Origin: Echinicola shivajiensis
GTDB taxonomy: Bacteria > Bacteroidota > Bacteroidia > Cytophagales > Cyclobacteriaceae
Assembly: GCF_018642165.1 (NCBI RefSeq)
Contig: NZ_JAHHZM010000002.1
Location: 372,001-436,000 of the forward strand
DNA: 64,000 bases
Reading direction: 5' to 3'
The first letter of the stretch is position 1, and each line of letters opens with the position of its first letter. The position numbers and the translations under genes are program-made. The notes beneath the pieces were generated by a model. The model ran no database searches and was not told the DNA's origin. It saw only the letters and a program-made list of their open reading frames with translations. Below, in pieces: positions 35,889-46,600 of the stretch.

Positions 35889-36914
35889 ATGAGGCAAATA
35901 GTAAAATTTGGGATCATCGGAACTGGGGCCATTGCTGCACAGCATGCTGCTGCTATAGCAGCAAGTGATACGGCAGAACTGATAGCAGTATGTAGCTCCA
36001 GTGAGGATAGGGCAAAAAGTGCAGGAAAAAAATTTAAGGTTGCTGCATATGATGATTTGGATAAGTTTTTAGGTAATCCGGAGCTGGATGCAGTTTGTAT
36101 CTGTACTGCCAGTGGTCGCCATATGGAAGTGGCTATCAAATCTGCCCAATATAAAAAGCATATTTTGGTTGAAAAGCCTATAGAAATTAATCTCGATAGA
36201 GCGGATCGAATAATTGAAGCTTGTAAAGAAAATGGGGTAGTACTAGGGGTGGTTTTTCAGAACAGATTTAATGACGGCTATCTCCAACTAAAGAAGGCTG
36301 TGGTAAAAGGTAAATTGGGTAGATTACTTATGGGCAATGCCCATGTCAATTGGTTTAGGAACGAAGAATATTATAAAAGCAGTGATTGGAAGGGAACATT
36401 GAGGGGAGATGGAGGTGGTGCGCTCATTAATCAGGGAATTCATACTATTGATCTATTATTAGATATTATGGGGGAAGTAGAGGATGTATATGGCCAGGTA
36501 AAAACTGCCATGCATACAATTGAGGGTGAAGACCTAGCTTCAGCGCTCATTAACTTTAAAAATGGAGCAATGGGAAACATAACAGCCGGGACTTCCTTGT
36601 ATCCAGGCTATCCGGAGAGGCTGGAGATATTTGGAACAAAAGGAAGTGTTATTTTGGAAGCCGGTAAAATAATTGCTTGGAATGTCCAAGATGGAGAAAG
36701 TTTGTCTGGTAACTCCAATTCTGAAAAGGCCAGTGGTGCTGCAGACCCTATGGCCATTGGGCATCAATTGCATTTTTTACTTATTGAAGATATGGTAAGT
36801 GCAATTAGGGAGAATAGGGAACCATTGATTACAGGAGAAATTGCCAAGCAGTCTCTGGCACTGATAAAGGGGATTTATAAGAGTTCATCTGAAGGAAGAA
36901 AAATAAAAATTTAA
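35889..36914 (+). CDS. Gfo/Idh/MocA-family oxidoreductase 2
   Basis: The 341-residue cytoplasmic protein has an N-terminal Rossmann motif (FGIIGTGAIAAQHAAAI), the family EKP motif (HILVEKPIEINLDRAD, Lys ~97), and a C-terminal domain with GDGGGALINQGIHTIDLLLDIMG containing the predicted catalytic His. It resembles UDP-sugar or sugar-acid dehydrogenases of this superfamily; the substrate is unknown. It converges on uxuA and shares its hairpin terminator. Placement beside uronate genes hints at uronic acid metabolism, weakly. Confidence 0.85.
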   Translation: MRQIVKFGIIGTGAIAAQHAAAIAASDTAELIAVCSSSEDRAKSAGKKFKVAAYDDLDKFLGNPELDAVCICTASGRHMEVAIKSAQYKKHILVEKPIEINLDRADRIIEACKENGVVLGVVFQNRFNDGYLQLKKAVVKGKLGRLLMGNAHVNWFRNEEYYKSSDWKGTLRGDGGGALINQGIHTIDLLLDIMGEVEDVYGQVKTAMHTIEGEDLASALINFKNGAMGNITAGTSLYPGYPERLEIFGTKGSVILEAGKIIAWNVQDGESLSGNSNSEKASGAADPMAIGHQLHFLLIEDMVSAIRENREPLITGEIAKQSLALIKGIYKSSSEGRKIKI

Positions 36915-36950
36915 AGATTATGGTCGAGGAGAATAAGGATAATACGCTAA

Positions 36951-36998
36951 TGAAGCAATAAAAAAGCAGGGCCTAAACCCTGCTTTTTTATTGCTTCA
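36951..36998. terminator. Bidirectional terminator with a perfect 21-bp stem, overlapping the uxuA stop
   Basis: Arms 36951-36971 and 36978-36998 are perfect reverse complements around the 6-base loop CCTAAA. A-runs and T-runs inside the stem give terminators for both the rightward Gfo/Idh gene and the leftward uxuA gene. The uxuA stop codon and its last codons (SMKQ) lie inside the right arm. Confidence 0.9.
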
Positions 36999-38169
36999 TG
37001 CTATATATCAATCCTAACTCCAAGCCCCTGAGTTCGGCCAGCCCCTTAAGGCGGCCGATCCCAGTGTAGCCAGGGTTGGTGGTTTTTCTTAAATCATCTA
37101 ACATCTGATGACCATGGTCAGGGCGCATAGGCAATGACTTTTGCCTTCTGGCCTGCACTTTGATCAATTCCTGCATGACTTCAATCATTGGCACATCACC
37201 CTCAAGATGGTTGGCTTCATGGAAATTACCTTCGGCATCCCTTTGGGTACTTCTAAGGTGGATAAAGTGGATATGATTTCCCCAGTCTTTAATGATCTGA
37301 GGCAGGTCATTGTCTGCTCTTACACCAAAGGAACCTGTGCAAAATGTAATACCATTATAATCACTTCCATTATCAGTAAGCAGCCTCTCCACATCATTGA
37401 TGGTGCTCATCACTCTTGGCAATCCAAACATGGCAAATGGAGGGTCATCTGGATGTATGGCCATAAAAACCCTGTTCTTTTCTGCTACCGGGATGATTTC
37501 ATCCAAAAACAGCTTGAGGTTTTCCGCCAATACTTTTTCATCTATGCCCTGATAAGTATCCAAAACCTTTTGGAAATCTTCTACCGAATAACCTTCTTCA
37601 GCGCCGGGAAGTCCGGCGATGATATTATTGGTAAGCAATTGCTTTGCTTCTTCGGTCATGCTTTGGAAATACTTTTCAGCTTTTTGTACTATTTCTGGAG
37701 AATAGGAAGCTGCTGCGTTAGGGCGCTTAAGGATAAAAAGGTCAAAGGCTGCCAGAGCTTGTAATTCAAATCTCAAAGCCTTGGAACCATTTTCCAATTC
37801 ATAAGCCAAATCCGTTCTTGTCCAATCCAATACTGGCATGAAATTATAACAAACCGTATGGATGCCTTCTGCTGCCAGGTTTTCTATTGATTGCTTGTAA
37901 TTGTTTATATATTCATGAAATTGCTCGGTTCTGGTCTTGATATTTTCATGTACCGGGATACTTTCCACCACAGACCAGGTTAAACCTGCAGCTTCGATGG
38001 TATCTTTTCTCTTTTTGATTTCCTCTCTGCTCCAAACCACTCCATTGGGAAGATGGTGCAAAGCTGAAACAATGCCGGTGGCTCCGGCCTGTCTGATATC
38101 TGATAAGGTTACTGGGTCATTGGGGCCATACCATCTCATGGTTTGCTCCATTTTTTTTATTGCTTTCAT
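36988..38169 (-). CDS. uxuA: Mannonate dehydratase
   Basis: The 393-residue protein has the UxuA TIM-barrel signatures: [31 protein letters not shown] near the start, [51 protein letters not shown] and RPDHGH, covering the metal-binding Cys/His residues. It dehydrates D-mannonate to 2-keto-3-deoxy-D-gluconate. It is the last gene of the uxaC-SDR-uxuA operon; the gap to the SDR gene is 20 bases. A second ATG at 38151 (MEQTMRW) is an equally good start and fits the family's usual N-terminus better. Confidence 0.96.
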   Translation of the reverse strand: MKAIKKMEQTMRWYGPNDPVTLSDIRQAGATGIVSALHHLPNGVVWSREEIKKRKDTIEAAGLTWSVVESIPVHENIKTRTEQFHEYINNYKQSIENLAAEGIHTVCYNFMPVLDWTRTDLAYELENGSKALRFELQALAAFDLFILKRPNAAASYSPEIVQKAEKYFQSMTEEAKQLLTNNIIAGLPGAEEGYSVEDFQKVLDTYQGIDEKVLAENLKLFLDEIIPVAEKNRVFMAIHPDDPPFAMFGLPRVMSTINDVERLLTDNGSDYNGITFCTGSFGVRADNDLPQIIKDWGNHIHFIHLRSTQRDAEGNFHEANHLEGDVPMIEVMQELIKVQARRQKSLPMRPDHGHQMLDDLRKTTNPGYTGIGRLKGLAELRGLELGLIYSMKQ

Positions 38170-38189
38170 TGTTTAGCTTATTCTATTAG

Positions 38190-39005
38190 TTATACCCCGC
38201 TAAAAGCACTGAAACCACCATCTATGGGGATGATTGTTCCGGTAACAAATTTAGAAGCATCGCTGCATAGGAATCCCACTGCTCCGAACAAATCCTCTGG
38301 ATTTCCAAATCGGTCCATTGGAGTATGACCGATGATTTGGTTACCACGATCGGTTAAACTGCCGTCTTCTTGAGTCAATAAGGTCCTGTTTTGTTCGGTC
38401 AGAAAAAATCCGGGAGCAATGGCATTTACGCGGTATTTCTTGCCATATTTTTGACAGAACTCTACCGCTAACCATTTGGTGAGATTGTCAATAGCAGCTT
38501 TGGCAGATGCATAGCCTATTACCCTTGTCATGGGTCTTGAAGCAGCCATCGAGGAAATATTGATGATGCTAGCCTCTGGGTTTTTCAATAGTAAAGGGGT
38601 GAATACCTGTATAGGCATCAAGGTACCCAAATAATTGAGCTCCATTACCTTTTTTACTTCTTCAATCTTTAAATCAGTGATTTTTTGGTCTGGAGTAACT
38701 ATGGCTCCGGGCATGTTTCCTCCAGCTGCATTGATCAATACATCAATCTTTCCAAAATCCTTTTCAACTTGCTGTTTGGCAGTTTCGAGTGCTTCTTTAT
38801 CAGTGACATCAGCAAGCAATGGATAGGCTTTCCCTCCATTGTCTTTGATTTGGCTGACCAGCTCTTCTATTTTTTTAGGTGTTCTTCCTAATATAATTAC
38901 CTGAGCACCTTCTTGGGCAAGATACTGGGTGATCTGATTACCCAGTACACCCGTAGCACCGCTGATTAATATGATTTTGTCCTTTACAGAAAATAGTGCA
39001 GACAT
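38190..39005 (-). CDS. SDR-family D-mannonate oxidoreductase (fructuronate reductase)
   Basis: The 271-residue short-chain dehydrogenase has a cofactor motif SGATGVLGNQI (15-25), NAAG at 92-95, and the catalytic Ser152-Tyr165-Lys169 arrangement (NISSMAAS, GYASAKAA). It closely fits the Bacillus YjmF-type mannonate oxidoreductase, an SDR alternative to the E. coli UxuB family. In this operon it reduces D-fructuronate (made by UxaC) to D-mannonate, the UxuA substrate. It is cytoplasmic. The gap to uxaC copy 2 is 35 bases. Confidence 0.88.
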   Translation of the reverse strand: MSALFSVKDKIILISGATGVLGNQITQYLAQEGAQVIILGRTPKKIEELVSQIKDNGGKAYPLLADVTDKEALETAKQQVEKDFGKIDVLINAAGGNMPGAIVTPDQKITDLKIEEVKKVMELNYLGTLMPIQVFTPLLLKNPEASIINISSMAASRPMTRVIGYASAKAAIDNLTKWLAVEFCQKYGKKYRVNAIAPGFFLTEQNRTLLTQEDGSLTDRGNQIIGHTPMDRFGNPEDLFGAVGFLCSDASKFVTGTIIPIDGGFSAFSGV

Positions 39006-39040
39006 ATTTTTATTTAAATTTTAAGATATACTAATTGAGA

Positions 39041-40468
39041 TTATTGGAAGTTGAAATAATCTTTGGCATTGTTGTAGCAAATGTCTTGGACCATTTTTCC
39101 CAACCATTTTTCATCCGCGGGTAATTCACCGTTTGCTACATCATTTCCCAATAGATTACATAGGGTTCTGCGGAAATACTCGTGACGAGGAAATGAAAGA
39201 AAGCTCCTGGAATCAGTCAACATGCCCACAAAGCAGCTCAAAAGGCCCATATTGGAAAGGACATTCATTTGCTTTTCCATGCCATCCTTTTGGTCAAGAT
39301 ACCACCAGCCAGAACCAAACTGTACTTTTCCACGGATGGAGCCATCATTAAAGTTTCCAGCCATGGTGGCCATTACCTCATTGTCCCTTGGGTTAAGATT
39401 ATAAAGAATGGTTTTACAAAGTTGGTCACTTTTATCCAGTTCATTCAAGAATTGGGCAAGGGCTTTTGACTGACTGAAGTCCCCAATAGAATCAAAACCA
39501 GTGTCTGGTCCCAAAGTGGCTAACATCCTCTCGTTGGTGTTTCTCAAGGCTCCAAGGTGGAATTGTTGGGTCCATCCTTTGGCATGATAAAGCCTGCAAA
39601 GTTCAATTAAAGTAACAAACTTAAAATAGGCTGTTTCGTCCTTGTTGATATGCTGGCCTGAAGTGACTTTTTTGAATAGGGACTCGATATCATAAGTGCC
39701 CATGGGATAAAAATATAGTTGCTCAAGGCCATGGTCAGCCAATCTTCCTCCCATTTCATGAAAATAGGCAATTCTGTTTTCCAGGGCTGCCATTAATTTT
39801 TCGTGGCTGTCAATCTGGATATTACTAGCCGAGGATAGCTTCTCCAAATAGCTTACATAGGCTTTTGGGTCTTCAACGGCAAAGGACTTGTCAGGGCGGA
39901 AAGTAGGGAAAAGCCCAATCGCCATGCCTTCATTGGCAGCTTTCTGGTGATATTCCAAGGTGTCCGTTGGATCATCTGTAGTACAGACTGTTTTGACTTT
40001 CATTTCCGTCAATAGAGATTGGGTACTATGGGAATCCTCCTGCAATTGGCGGGTGGTTTCATGATAAATTTCAGCGGCATTATCAGCCGTTAGCAATTCA
40101 TCTATTCCAAAGTAACGTAATAGCTCCAAGTGGGTCCAGTGGTACAAAGGATTTCTCATCGTATAAGGAACCGTGTAGGCCCACTTTTCAAATTTTTCCA
40201 GGTCAGTACCGTTTCCAGTAATATATTTTTCATTGACTCCCAGGGCTCTCATGGCACGCCATTTATAATGGTCACCAGCAAGCCAAATCTGAGAAATGTT
40301 CTCGAATTTTCTGTTTTCTGCCAGGTCTTTTGGAGAAAGGTGACAGTGGTAATCTATGATGGGCATTTCTTTTGCATAATCATGATAAAGCACCTTGGCC
40401 ATATCAGATTGAAGCAAAAAATCCTCTTGAATAAATTTTGAGCTAGATGTTGTTTGGGTGGTATTCAT
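39041..40468 (-). CDS. uxaC: Uronate isomerase (glucuronate/galacturonate isomerase), copy 2
   Basis: The 475-residue protein, taken from the ATG at 40468 (MNTTQTTSSSKFIQEDFLL), matches the usual ~470-residue UxaC length; an in-frame ATG at 40540 would add 24 residues with no family similarity. It contains IDYHCHLSPKDLAENR, AGDHYKWRAMR, VPYTMRNPLYHWTHLE and the C-terminal VGMLTDSRSFLSFPRHEYFRR. It catalyses the first intracellular step of hexuronate catabolism. It leads the uxaC-SDR-uxuA operon behind a motif-2 operator (40717-40732) and is a paralogue of the copy at 1-621. Confidence 0.95.
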   Translation of the reverse strand: MNTTQTTSSSKFIQEDFLLQSDMAKVLYHDYAKEMPIIDYHCHLSPKDLAENRKFENISQIWLAGDHYKWRAMRALGVNEKYITGNGTDLEKFEKWAYTVPYTMRNPLYHWTHLELLRYFGIDELLTADNAAEIYHETTRQLQEDSHSTQSLLTEMKVKTVCTTDDPTDTLEYHQKAANEGMAIGLFPTFRPDKSFAVEDPKAYVSYLEKLSSASNIQIDSHEKLMAALENRIAYFHEMGGRLADHGLEQLYFYPMGTYDIESLFKKVTSGQHINKDETAYFKFVTLIELCRLYHAKGWTQQFHLGALRNTNERMLATLGPDTGFDSIGDFSQSKALAQFLNELDKSDQLCKTILYNLNPRDNEVMATMAGNFNDGSIRGKVQFGSGWWYLDQKDGMEKQMNVLSNMGLLSCFVGMLTDSRSFLSFPRHEYFRRTLCNLLGNDVANGELPADEKWLGKMVQDICYNNAKDYFNFQ

Positions 40469-40852
40469 AATATTCAAATATTCACTTATTTTTTTGAAAA
40501 GCTGCTGTTCGTTTCTTTGGTTAATTAAAGGATAATCCAAAACAATGATTGGTATTGGTGCAGAGTTATCCCCTGATTTAAGAAGAAATATTGATTCAAA
40601 AGGGGTTTATAAAATAAGATTTTTGAAACCGCCTAAATCGAATTTAGATGCGCCATTTCAATAAGTAATAATAGCTAATGTTTGTTGGTTTTTTTAGTAA
40701 TTAATCTACTTTAATCACGGAATCGTTTTCGTACTCATGCAGGCAAGTAAAGGACAGTTAACCATTTTGAAAGAATTAATTTTTTTAGGGCTGAGAGTAA
40801 TTGAGGAATTAGTTTAAATTTGATGTTGGAATAAATCTTTTGTTACAGAATT
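40469..40852. other. Divergent regulatory region between uxaC 2 and lacI 2
   Basis: The 384 bases have no gene beyond the possible N-terminal extension of uxaC 2. The region contains one motif-2 operator and must hold the promoters of both the uxaC operon (leftward) and lacI 2 (rightward), implying autoregulation of the repressor. Confidence 0.65.
40717..40732. promoter_or_regulatory. LacI-type operator, motif 2
   Basis: ACGGAATCGTTTTCGT matches the sites at 11606 and 46774 and lies between the divergent uxaC 2 and lacI 2 genes. Confidence 0.7.
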
Positions 40853-41866
40853 ATGAGTGGAGTAAACATCAAAATGTTGGCGGAGGCACTTCAGCTTGCC
40901 CCATCTACAGTTTCTAGGGCACTCAATGATAGCCATGAGATAAGCGAAAAAACCAAGAAAAGGGTTTTGGCTATGGCTGATCAAATGAATTACCAACCCA
41001 ACCCTTTTGCCAGAAGCTTAAGGGAGCATAGGAGTAAGACCATTGCCATGATCATTCCCGATCTGGTCAATAATTTCTTTTCCCAGGTCATAGAGGGGGT
41101 AGAGGAAATCACCCAACAGTTTGGGTACCATTTGTTGGTTTATCATACGCATGAAAATGTGGAGAGAGAGAAGGAGATTGTGACCCATTTGTTGAATGGA
41201 AGGGTGGACGGGATTATGATGTCTGTTTCTCACCAGACCAAGGATACGGAGCATTTGAACAGGGTGCACCAAAAGGGTATTCCATTGATATTTTTTGATA
41301 GAATTTGTAATAGTATTCCCACTACCAAATTTGTTACGAATGGTTATGAAAGTGGCTATGAGGCTACCAAGCATCTGATTGAGCAGGGATGCAAAAAGAT
41401 TGCCTTCTTACTACTTTCAAAAGAGATTTCCATTAGTCAGCAACGTTTAAAAGGTTATACAGATGCCTTGAAAGATAATGGTTTGGAGATGAATGAGGAT
41501 CTTATCCTTATGTGTGGCAAGGAGGACCAAACAAACCATCAGCTGATCAAGGAATTTTTAAGTGGAGATGAAAGACCTGATGGTATATTGGCAGCAGTGG
41601 AGAAGCTTGCTATCACCACTTATTACGTTGCAGGTGAACTCAAATTAAACATGCCAGAAGATTTAAAAGTGGTCAGTTTTTCAAATATGAAAATTGCTGA
41701 TCTATTAAATCCAAGCCTGACTACAATTTCTCAGCCGACTCATGAATTTGGGAGACAGGCAGCTAGTTTGTTGATGAATAAGTTGACAAAGAAGAATGCT
41801 CCAGATTTCAAGGATGAAATTGTTGTTTTACCCTCCACATTGCATATTAGAAAGTCTTCAAAATAA
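40853..41866 (+). CDS. LacI-family transcriptional regulator of the second uronate locus (regulator 2)
   Basis: The 337-residue protein has an N-terminal HTH (VNIKMLAEALQLAPSTVSRALN, ~4-25), a hinge (NPFARSLREHRSKTIAMIIP) and a full effector domain. It is related to regulator 1 (656-1696), sharing NYQPN, VDGIMMSV/VDGIIMSI and RLKGY/RLRGY segments, but has Pro-Ser instead of Ala-Ser at the start of the recognition helix. It lies between the divergent uxaC operon and the convergent susCD 2 pair, both of which have ACGGAA-N4-TTYCGT sites; these are its probable operators. The inducer is likely a hexuronate. Confidence 0.93.
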   Translation: MSGVNIKMLAEALQLAPSTVSRALNDSHEISEKTKKRVLAMADQMNYQPNPFARSLREHRSKTIAMIIPDLVNNFFSQVIEGVEEITQQFGYHLLVYHTHENVEREKEIVTHLLNGRVDGIMMSVSHQTKDTEHLNRVHQKGIPLIFFDRICNSIPTTKFVTNGYESGYEATKHLIEQGCKKIAFLLLSKEISISQQRLKGYTDALKDNGLEMNEDLILMCGKEDQTNHQLIKEFLSGDERPDGILAAVEKLAITTYYVAGELKLNMPEDLKVVSFSNMKIADLLNPSLTTISQPTHEFGRQAASLLMNKLTKKNAPDFKDEIVVLPSTLHIRKSSK

Positions 41867-41897
41867 AAAAGCCGCCCTTTAAAAGGCGGCTTTTTTA
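41865..41897. terminator. Bidirectional terminator between lacI 2 and susD 2
   Basis: The stem GCCGCC/GGCGGC (41871-41876 with 41885-41890) is flanked by an A-run and a T-run, serving both converging genes. Confidence 0.85.
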
Positions 41898-41910
41898 TTG
41901 TTTTTTGGAA

Positions 41911-43587
41911 TTAATAACCGGGGTTTTGTGGGAATGCATCATTGCCTCCTGTGGTCCGGTCAATTTGATCTTGCGGAATAGGTCTGAGAACATGGAAATC
42001 CTGAATATTGTCAGCTCCAAGCGTATTATACATTTTTACCCTTTCGACAAGAATTCCCCATCTCACCAAATCCAACCACCTTTTTTGCTCTCCGAGTAAT
42101 TCCCTGGCTCTTTCTTCGGTTAGGAACTCAAAGGTCATTTCAGCAGGAGTGATTTCCATTTGCGCTTCCATTCCTGGCCAGGCTGCTCTTCTCCTGATGG
42201 TGTTGATAGTGGCGGCTGCTTCAGCAGTTTTATCTTGCATCAGTTGGGCCTCTGCTAGTAGCAAATAGGTGTCTGCAAGTCTGAAAACCACGTAATCTCT
42301 TCCCCCTTCGGCTTGAGTTTTATCCGCTCTCCCCGGATCCAAGTGCTTGTTTAAAGTTGGGTAAAGTTTATCTGTATAGAGACTGGGAGTAAGCACCTGA
42401 TAAGGTTTTTCAGCCCTTTCAGCTTCGGAAATCTCATAACCAGGGATATAAATGGCCGTGTCACCTTCAGCAAAGGTAACGCTAGACTTGGATTGATCAA
42501 ATGTGGTATTATAAGTCCCCGGTTTATTGGTTTTGAATACATGTTTGAAAGACTTATTGTACCTACTATCAATATCCCTATTAGCAAATATTGTGTTCAA
42601 GGTATAATCAGTAGGGCGGTACCTTTTCCAAGGTCTTCCGTTGGCTACGTCCCTTTCCATACCTGGCTGAACATCATATTCCATGAGAAAATATAAATGT
42701 GCTCTGTTTCCATTGCCATTGTTCAGTGGGTCACGGGTATATTGAATGGAGAAAATGATTTCATCATTAATTTCATTTCCAAATTCATATACTTTGGCAA
42801 AATCAGGCAATAATTGAAAGCCATAATCATTAATGACTTTTTTGAAAAGGTTTTCCGCATTTTCATAGTCTCCGGATTCCTGTGCCTCAGTGCTGGCCTT
42901 TGTTAGATATACTAAACCAAGTAAGTTCTCTGCAGTTGGACGAGTTGCACGACCATAATCGTTAGACCTCATGTTTGGCTCTAAATCTGGGATAGCAGAT
43001 TCCAAGTCATTAATGATGGCCGTATACATCTCAGCTACTGTTGATCTAGTTACTTCCTTGCTTGGAACCACTGATTCACTAAGTTGTAAGTCTACACCTC
43101 CAAAGAATTGGGTGAGCAAGAAATAATGATGAGCGCGAATAAATTTGGCTTCCGCCACTCTTTGCGCTTTGGTACCCTCATCCATTCCAGTAACTTCTGG
43201 TGCTCTATCGATTACCGCATTACAGGTATTGATGCCTTCATAAAATGCGTTCCAAATATTTCTGATATGTCCATTTCTAGTGTCAAATTGGGAAGTATAA
43301 GAATTCATGAATTTCCAACTTCCATCAGAACCGTTGGTATAGGTGTCTGTTCCAAAAATGGTCAAGTTATTTCCTTCTTCAGTACCGTAGAAGGGTCTCA
43401 TAGTACTATAGGCTGCATTGATACCATCATTTAACCCACTTGGGGTATTCATATAATCGTTGCCGATTTTTGAGATTACATCTTCTTCCAAAACTCCCTG
43501 ACAGGAAGTGAAGGCCAAAATTCCAGCGCCCAAAATCCCAATAGCTGCCAGTGAAGAAAGTTTGTTCTTTATTTTATATATGTTCAT
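41911..43587 (-). CDS. SusD/RagB-family glycan-binding lipoprotein 2
   Basis: The 558-residue protein has lipobox FTSC (Cys29) and SusD features: an N-terminal SGLNDGINAAYSTMRPFYG, helices with FIRAHHYFLLTQFFGGVDL, and a C-terminal FLTEERARELLGEQKRWLDLVRWG followed by HVLRPIPQDQID. It partners SusC 2 (30 bases upstream in transcription) in glycan uptake. Given the uronate catabolic genes alongside, a uronate-containing glycan is likely, but no polysaccharidase is present here to define it. Confidence 0.95.
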   Translation of the reverse strand: MNIYKIKNKLSSLAAIGILGAGILAFTSCQGVLEEDVISKIGNDYMNTPSGLNDGINAAYSTMRPFYGTEEGNNLTIFGTDTYTNGSDGSWKFMNSYTSQFDTRNGHIRNIWNAFYEGINTCNAVIDRAPEVTGMDEGTKAQRVAEAKFIRAHHYFLLTQFFGGVDLQLSESVVPSKEVTRSTVAEMYTAIINDLESAIPDLEPNMRSNDYGRATRPTAENLLGLVYLTKASTEAQESGDYENAENLFKKVINDYGFQLLPDFAKVYEFGNEINDEIIFSIQYTRDPLNNGNGNRAHLYFLMEYDVQPGMERDVANGRPWKRYRPTDYTLNTIFANRDIDSRYNKSFKHVFKTNKPGTYNTTFDQSKSSVTFAEGDTAIYIPGYEISEAERAEKPYQVLTPSLYTDKLYPTLNKHLDPGRADKTQAEGGRDYVVFRLADTYLLLAEAQLMQDKTAEAAATINTIRRRAAWPGMEAQMEITPAEMTFEFLTEERARELLGEQKRWLDLVRWGILVERVKMYNTLGADNIQDFHVLRPIPQDQIDRTTGGNDAFPQNPGY

Positions 43588-43617
43588 ATTACTTCATTTT
43601 TAAGGTCCAAAAGCTGC

Positions 43618-46600
43618 TTAAAATTTGGCGTTGATCCCAAAGGTGATAGAGGTAATTGCAGGGCTGATATTGGCATTTACCTCACCGCCTCCTGCACCTT
43701 GGTCTCCATCGATGAACACTTCAGGATCTATTCCCTTATGCTTGGTTCTGTATTCGGAAAAGATGAATGGTTGCTGTATACTGCTGTATATTCTCAAGCT
43801 GCTCATCCCAATTTTAGAAGCAATTTCATTGGAGAAATTATAGCCAATATTGATGTTCCTCACTTTGATGAATGTGCCATCAAAATAAGACATAGAGGAT
43901 GCATATTTTGGACTTTCTTGATTTTGGTTTGGCCTTGGATAATCATTGGTTGGATTATCAGGAGTCCAGTAATTGACCGCTAGGTTATTATATCTTCCGA
44001 ATAGTGAATTAAAAGAGTCATGGAACCTGCTGCGGATCATAGAACCAAATCTTCCATAGATAAAGAAGGACAGGTCAAAGTTTCTATAATTGAAACGGTT
44101 GGTCATACCAAGTACAAAATTCGGTACTGCCGAGCCTAGGATTTGTCGGTCATCAGCATTGATCTGTCCATCATTATTGATGTCTTCCACCCTGATTTCA
44201 CCTACATTGTCGCCATAAGTGTTGGCCACATCTTCTTGATCTGTTTGCCAAATGCCAATTTTTTTGTAATCATAAAATACCGTCAAGGCTTCTCCAACAA
44301 ATCTACCAGCAGAAATATCATCTCCATTAGGTAGTTCAAGGATTTCTTCCCTATTTCTATTAAAGATGAAATCTGTAGACCAGCTGAAATTGGTCTTGTC
44401 AATATTTACACTTGAAAGCGTCAGCTCAACCCCTCTGTTTCTGGTTTTACCGATATTGGTGGTAAACCCTCCGAAACCAGTTGAGTTTGGTAGCGGTTGT
44501 GGTGCCAAAAGGTCCTCAGTTGTGGTGATATAATATTCCAAACTACCGTTGATCCTGCCCGCAAAGAAGGCAAAGTCAGCACCAAGGTTGAAAGTAGAAG
44601 AAGTTTCCCATCTTAGGTTTGGATTTCCAATGGTATTTGGGCCATAACCGTAAGCAGGCGTATTATCAAAAGCATAGGAAGTTCTACCTAATAAAGGTTG
44701 GGTTTGGTAAGGATCTATAGCTTGGTTTCCTATAGAGCCATAGCTGGTTCTAAGTTTTAATTGGTCCACAAAATCGGAGGTGCCAATAAAAGCTTCATCA
44801 GTCAAGTTCCAACCTAAAGCCACAGAAGGGAAGTATCCAAATCTATTGTTTTCCCCAAACCTGGAGGATCCATCAGCTCTCAATGTAGCGGTCAAAAGAT
44901 ATTTTCCTTTGAAATCGTAATTCAACCTTCCCATAAAGGATAGCAAGGTCCATTGGGTCAAATTGGTGTTTGCTGAAGTAATCTGACTTGCGTCCCCTAG
45001 TCTATGGAATAATTGGGATTCAGCGGGAATTCCCAATACCCCAATATTGGTTTCTTCGTAATTGTCATTTTGAATGGACTGAAGACCAGTGAACCTGAAG
45101 TTATGCATGTCCTTTAAACTCTTGGTATAGGTCACGATGTTTTCCAAGGTATAGTTGAACCGGAAATTTTCGCTGATACTGCCTGTTGGACTTCCGCCTC
45201 TTCTTGAATTGGTCATGGATCCGGTAAATCTGCCGTTTCTATCTATGGTGATGTCTGGTCCAAAGTTAACTCTATAAGAAAGGCCTTCAGCTATATTCCA
45301 TTCTCCAAAGATACTGTTGAATATCCTATACCGTTTGGTCAGGTCCATATTGGCTCCAGGTACGATTTCAGCCAATGGGTTAGTTCTCAATCCATCAGTT
45401 GTTGGAAGGAATATTAGGTTTCCCTCATCATCATAAGGTTTGCCCAATGGATTTTCCTGCATGGCTCCGCCAATAGGATTGAAGTTTTCTCCATTTCTTT
45501 CACTGTACGAGACTAGGGTAGAAGTACCTATCTTGATTTTTTTATTAATCTTGTGATCAATATTTGCCCTGAAATTATACCTAGTAAAATCTTGGTTTAT
45601 GATCACACCTTTATCTTGAAAATAATTTCCTGAGATAAAGAATTGTGTTTTTTCACTACCACCTGAAACACCTACTTGATGGCTTTGGATACTGCCTTTT
45701 CTCAATAATGCTCCTATATAATCGGTGGATCTGCCTTGTGCAATCCCCTCTAATTCCACGGGTTCAAAAAGTGCCTCATCAGCCTCCGGGGTAGCAGGTC
45801 CTTGCGGATAATTTCCTGTAGCCCTTCTTGACTCTCTTTTGTACTCTGCAAATGCAGGCCCATCAAATACCTCAATGGTTCCTAAGGATTGATTGACACC
45901 ATAATAGGAATCTACAGATACCACTGTTTTGCCAGTAGTTCCTCTTTTTGTGCTTACCAAAACTACTCCATTAGCTCCTCTGGAACCATAGATGGCCGTA
46001 GCTGAGGCATCTTTCAAAACCTCCATTGAGGTGATGTCATTTGGGTTGATGTCATTGATGCCGCCAGCAATAGGAATACCATCCACTACAAAGAGCGGAT
46101 CATTACTGGCATTAAATGAACGGCGCCCTCTGATCCTTACTTGAGGGGCTGCGCCAGGCTTACTTCCTGGAGAAGTCACATCCACACCTGAAGTACGGCC
46201 CTGTAAAGCTTGCCTCGCATCGGTGATGGGCTGTTCTGCAATTTCTTTTGCTCCCACGGATGAAATTGCGCCTGTTAGTTGGCTCTTTTTCACTGTACCA
46301 TAGCCGACTACCACTATTTCTTCCAGATCAGAAAGATCCTGTTCCAAAGTGACGTTGATAGTACTTTGGTTGCCTATTTGTACGTCTTTAGAGATATAGC
46401 CAATGAATGAAAATTGGAGCGTACTACCGGATGGGGCAGATAGTTGGTATTTTCCATCGATATCTGCGGCAGTACCTTTACTTGTACCTTTTACTAATAC
46501 TGCGGCACCCGGGATGGGCAGTCCGCCTTCATCAGTTATGGTGCCACTTATTTGGACATTTTGTCCAAAAACCGGGACACACAAAACCAACAATAATAGC

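Noticed and set aside
42008-44334. Several plus-strand open frames over susD 2 and susC 2
   Set aside because: These are short antisense frames inside clearly conserved SusC/SusD genes.
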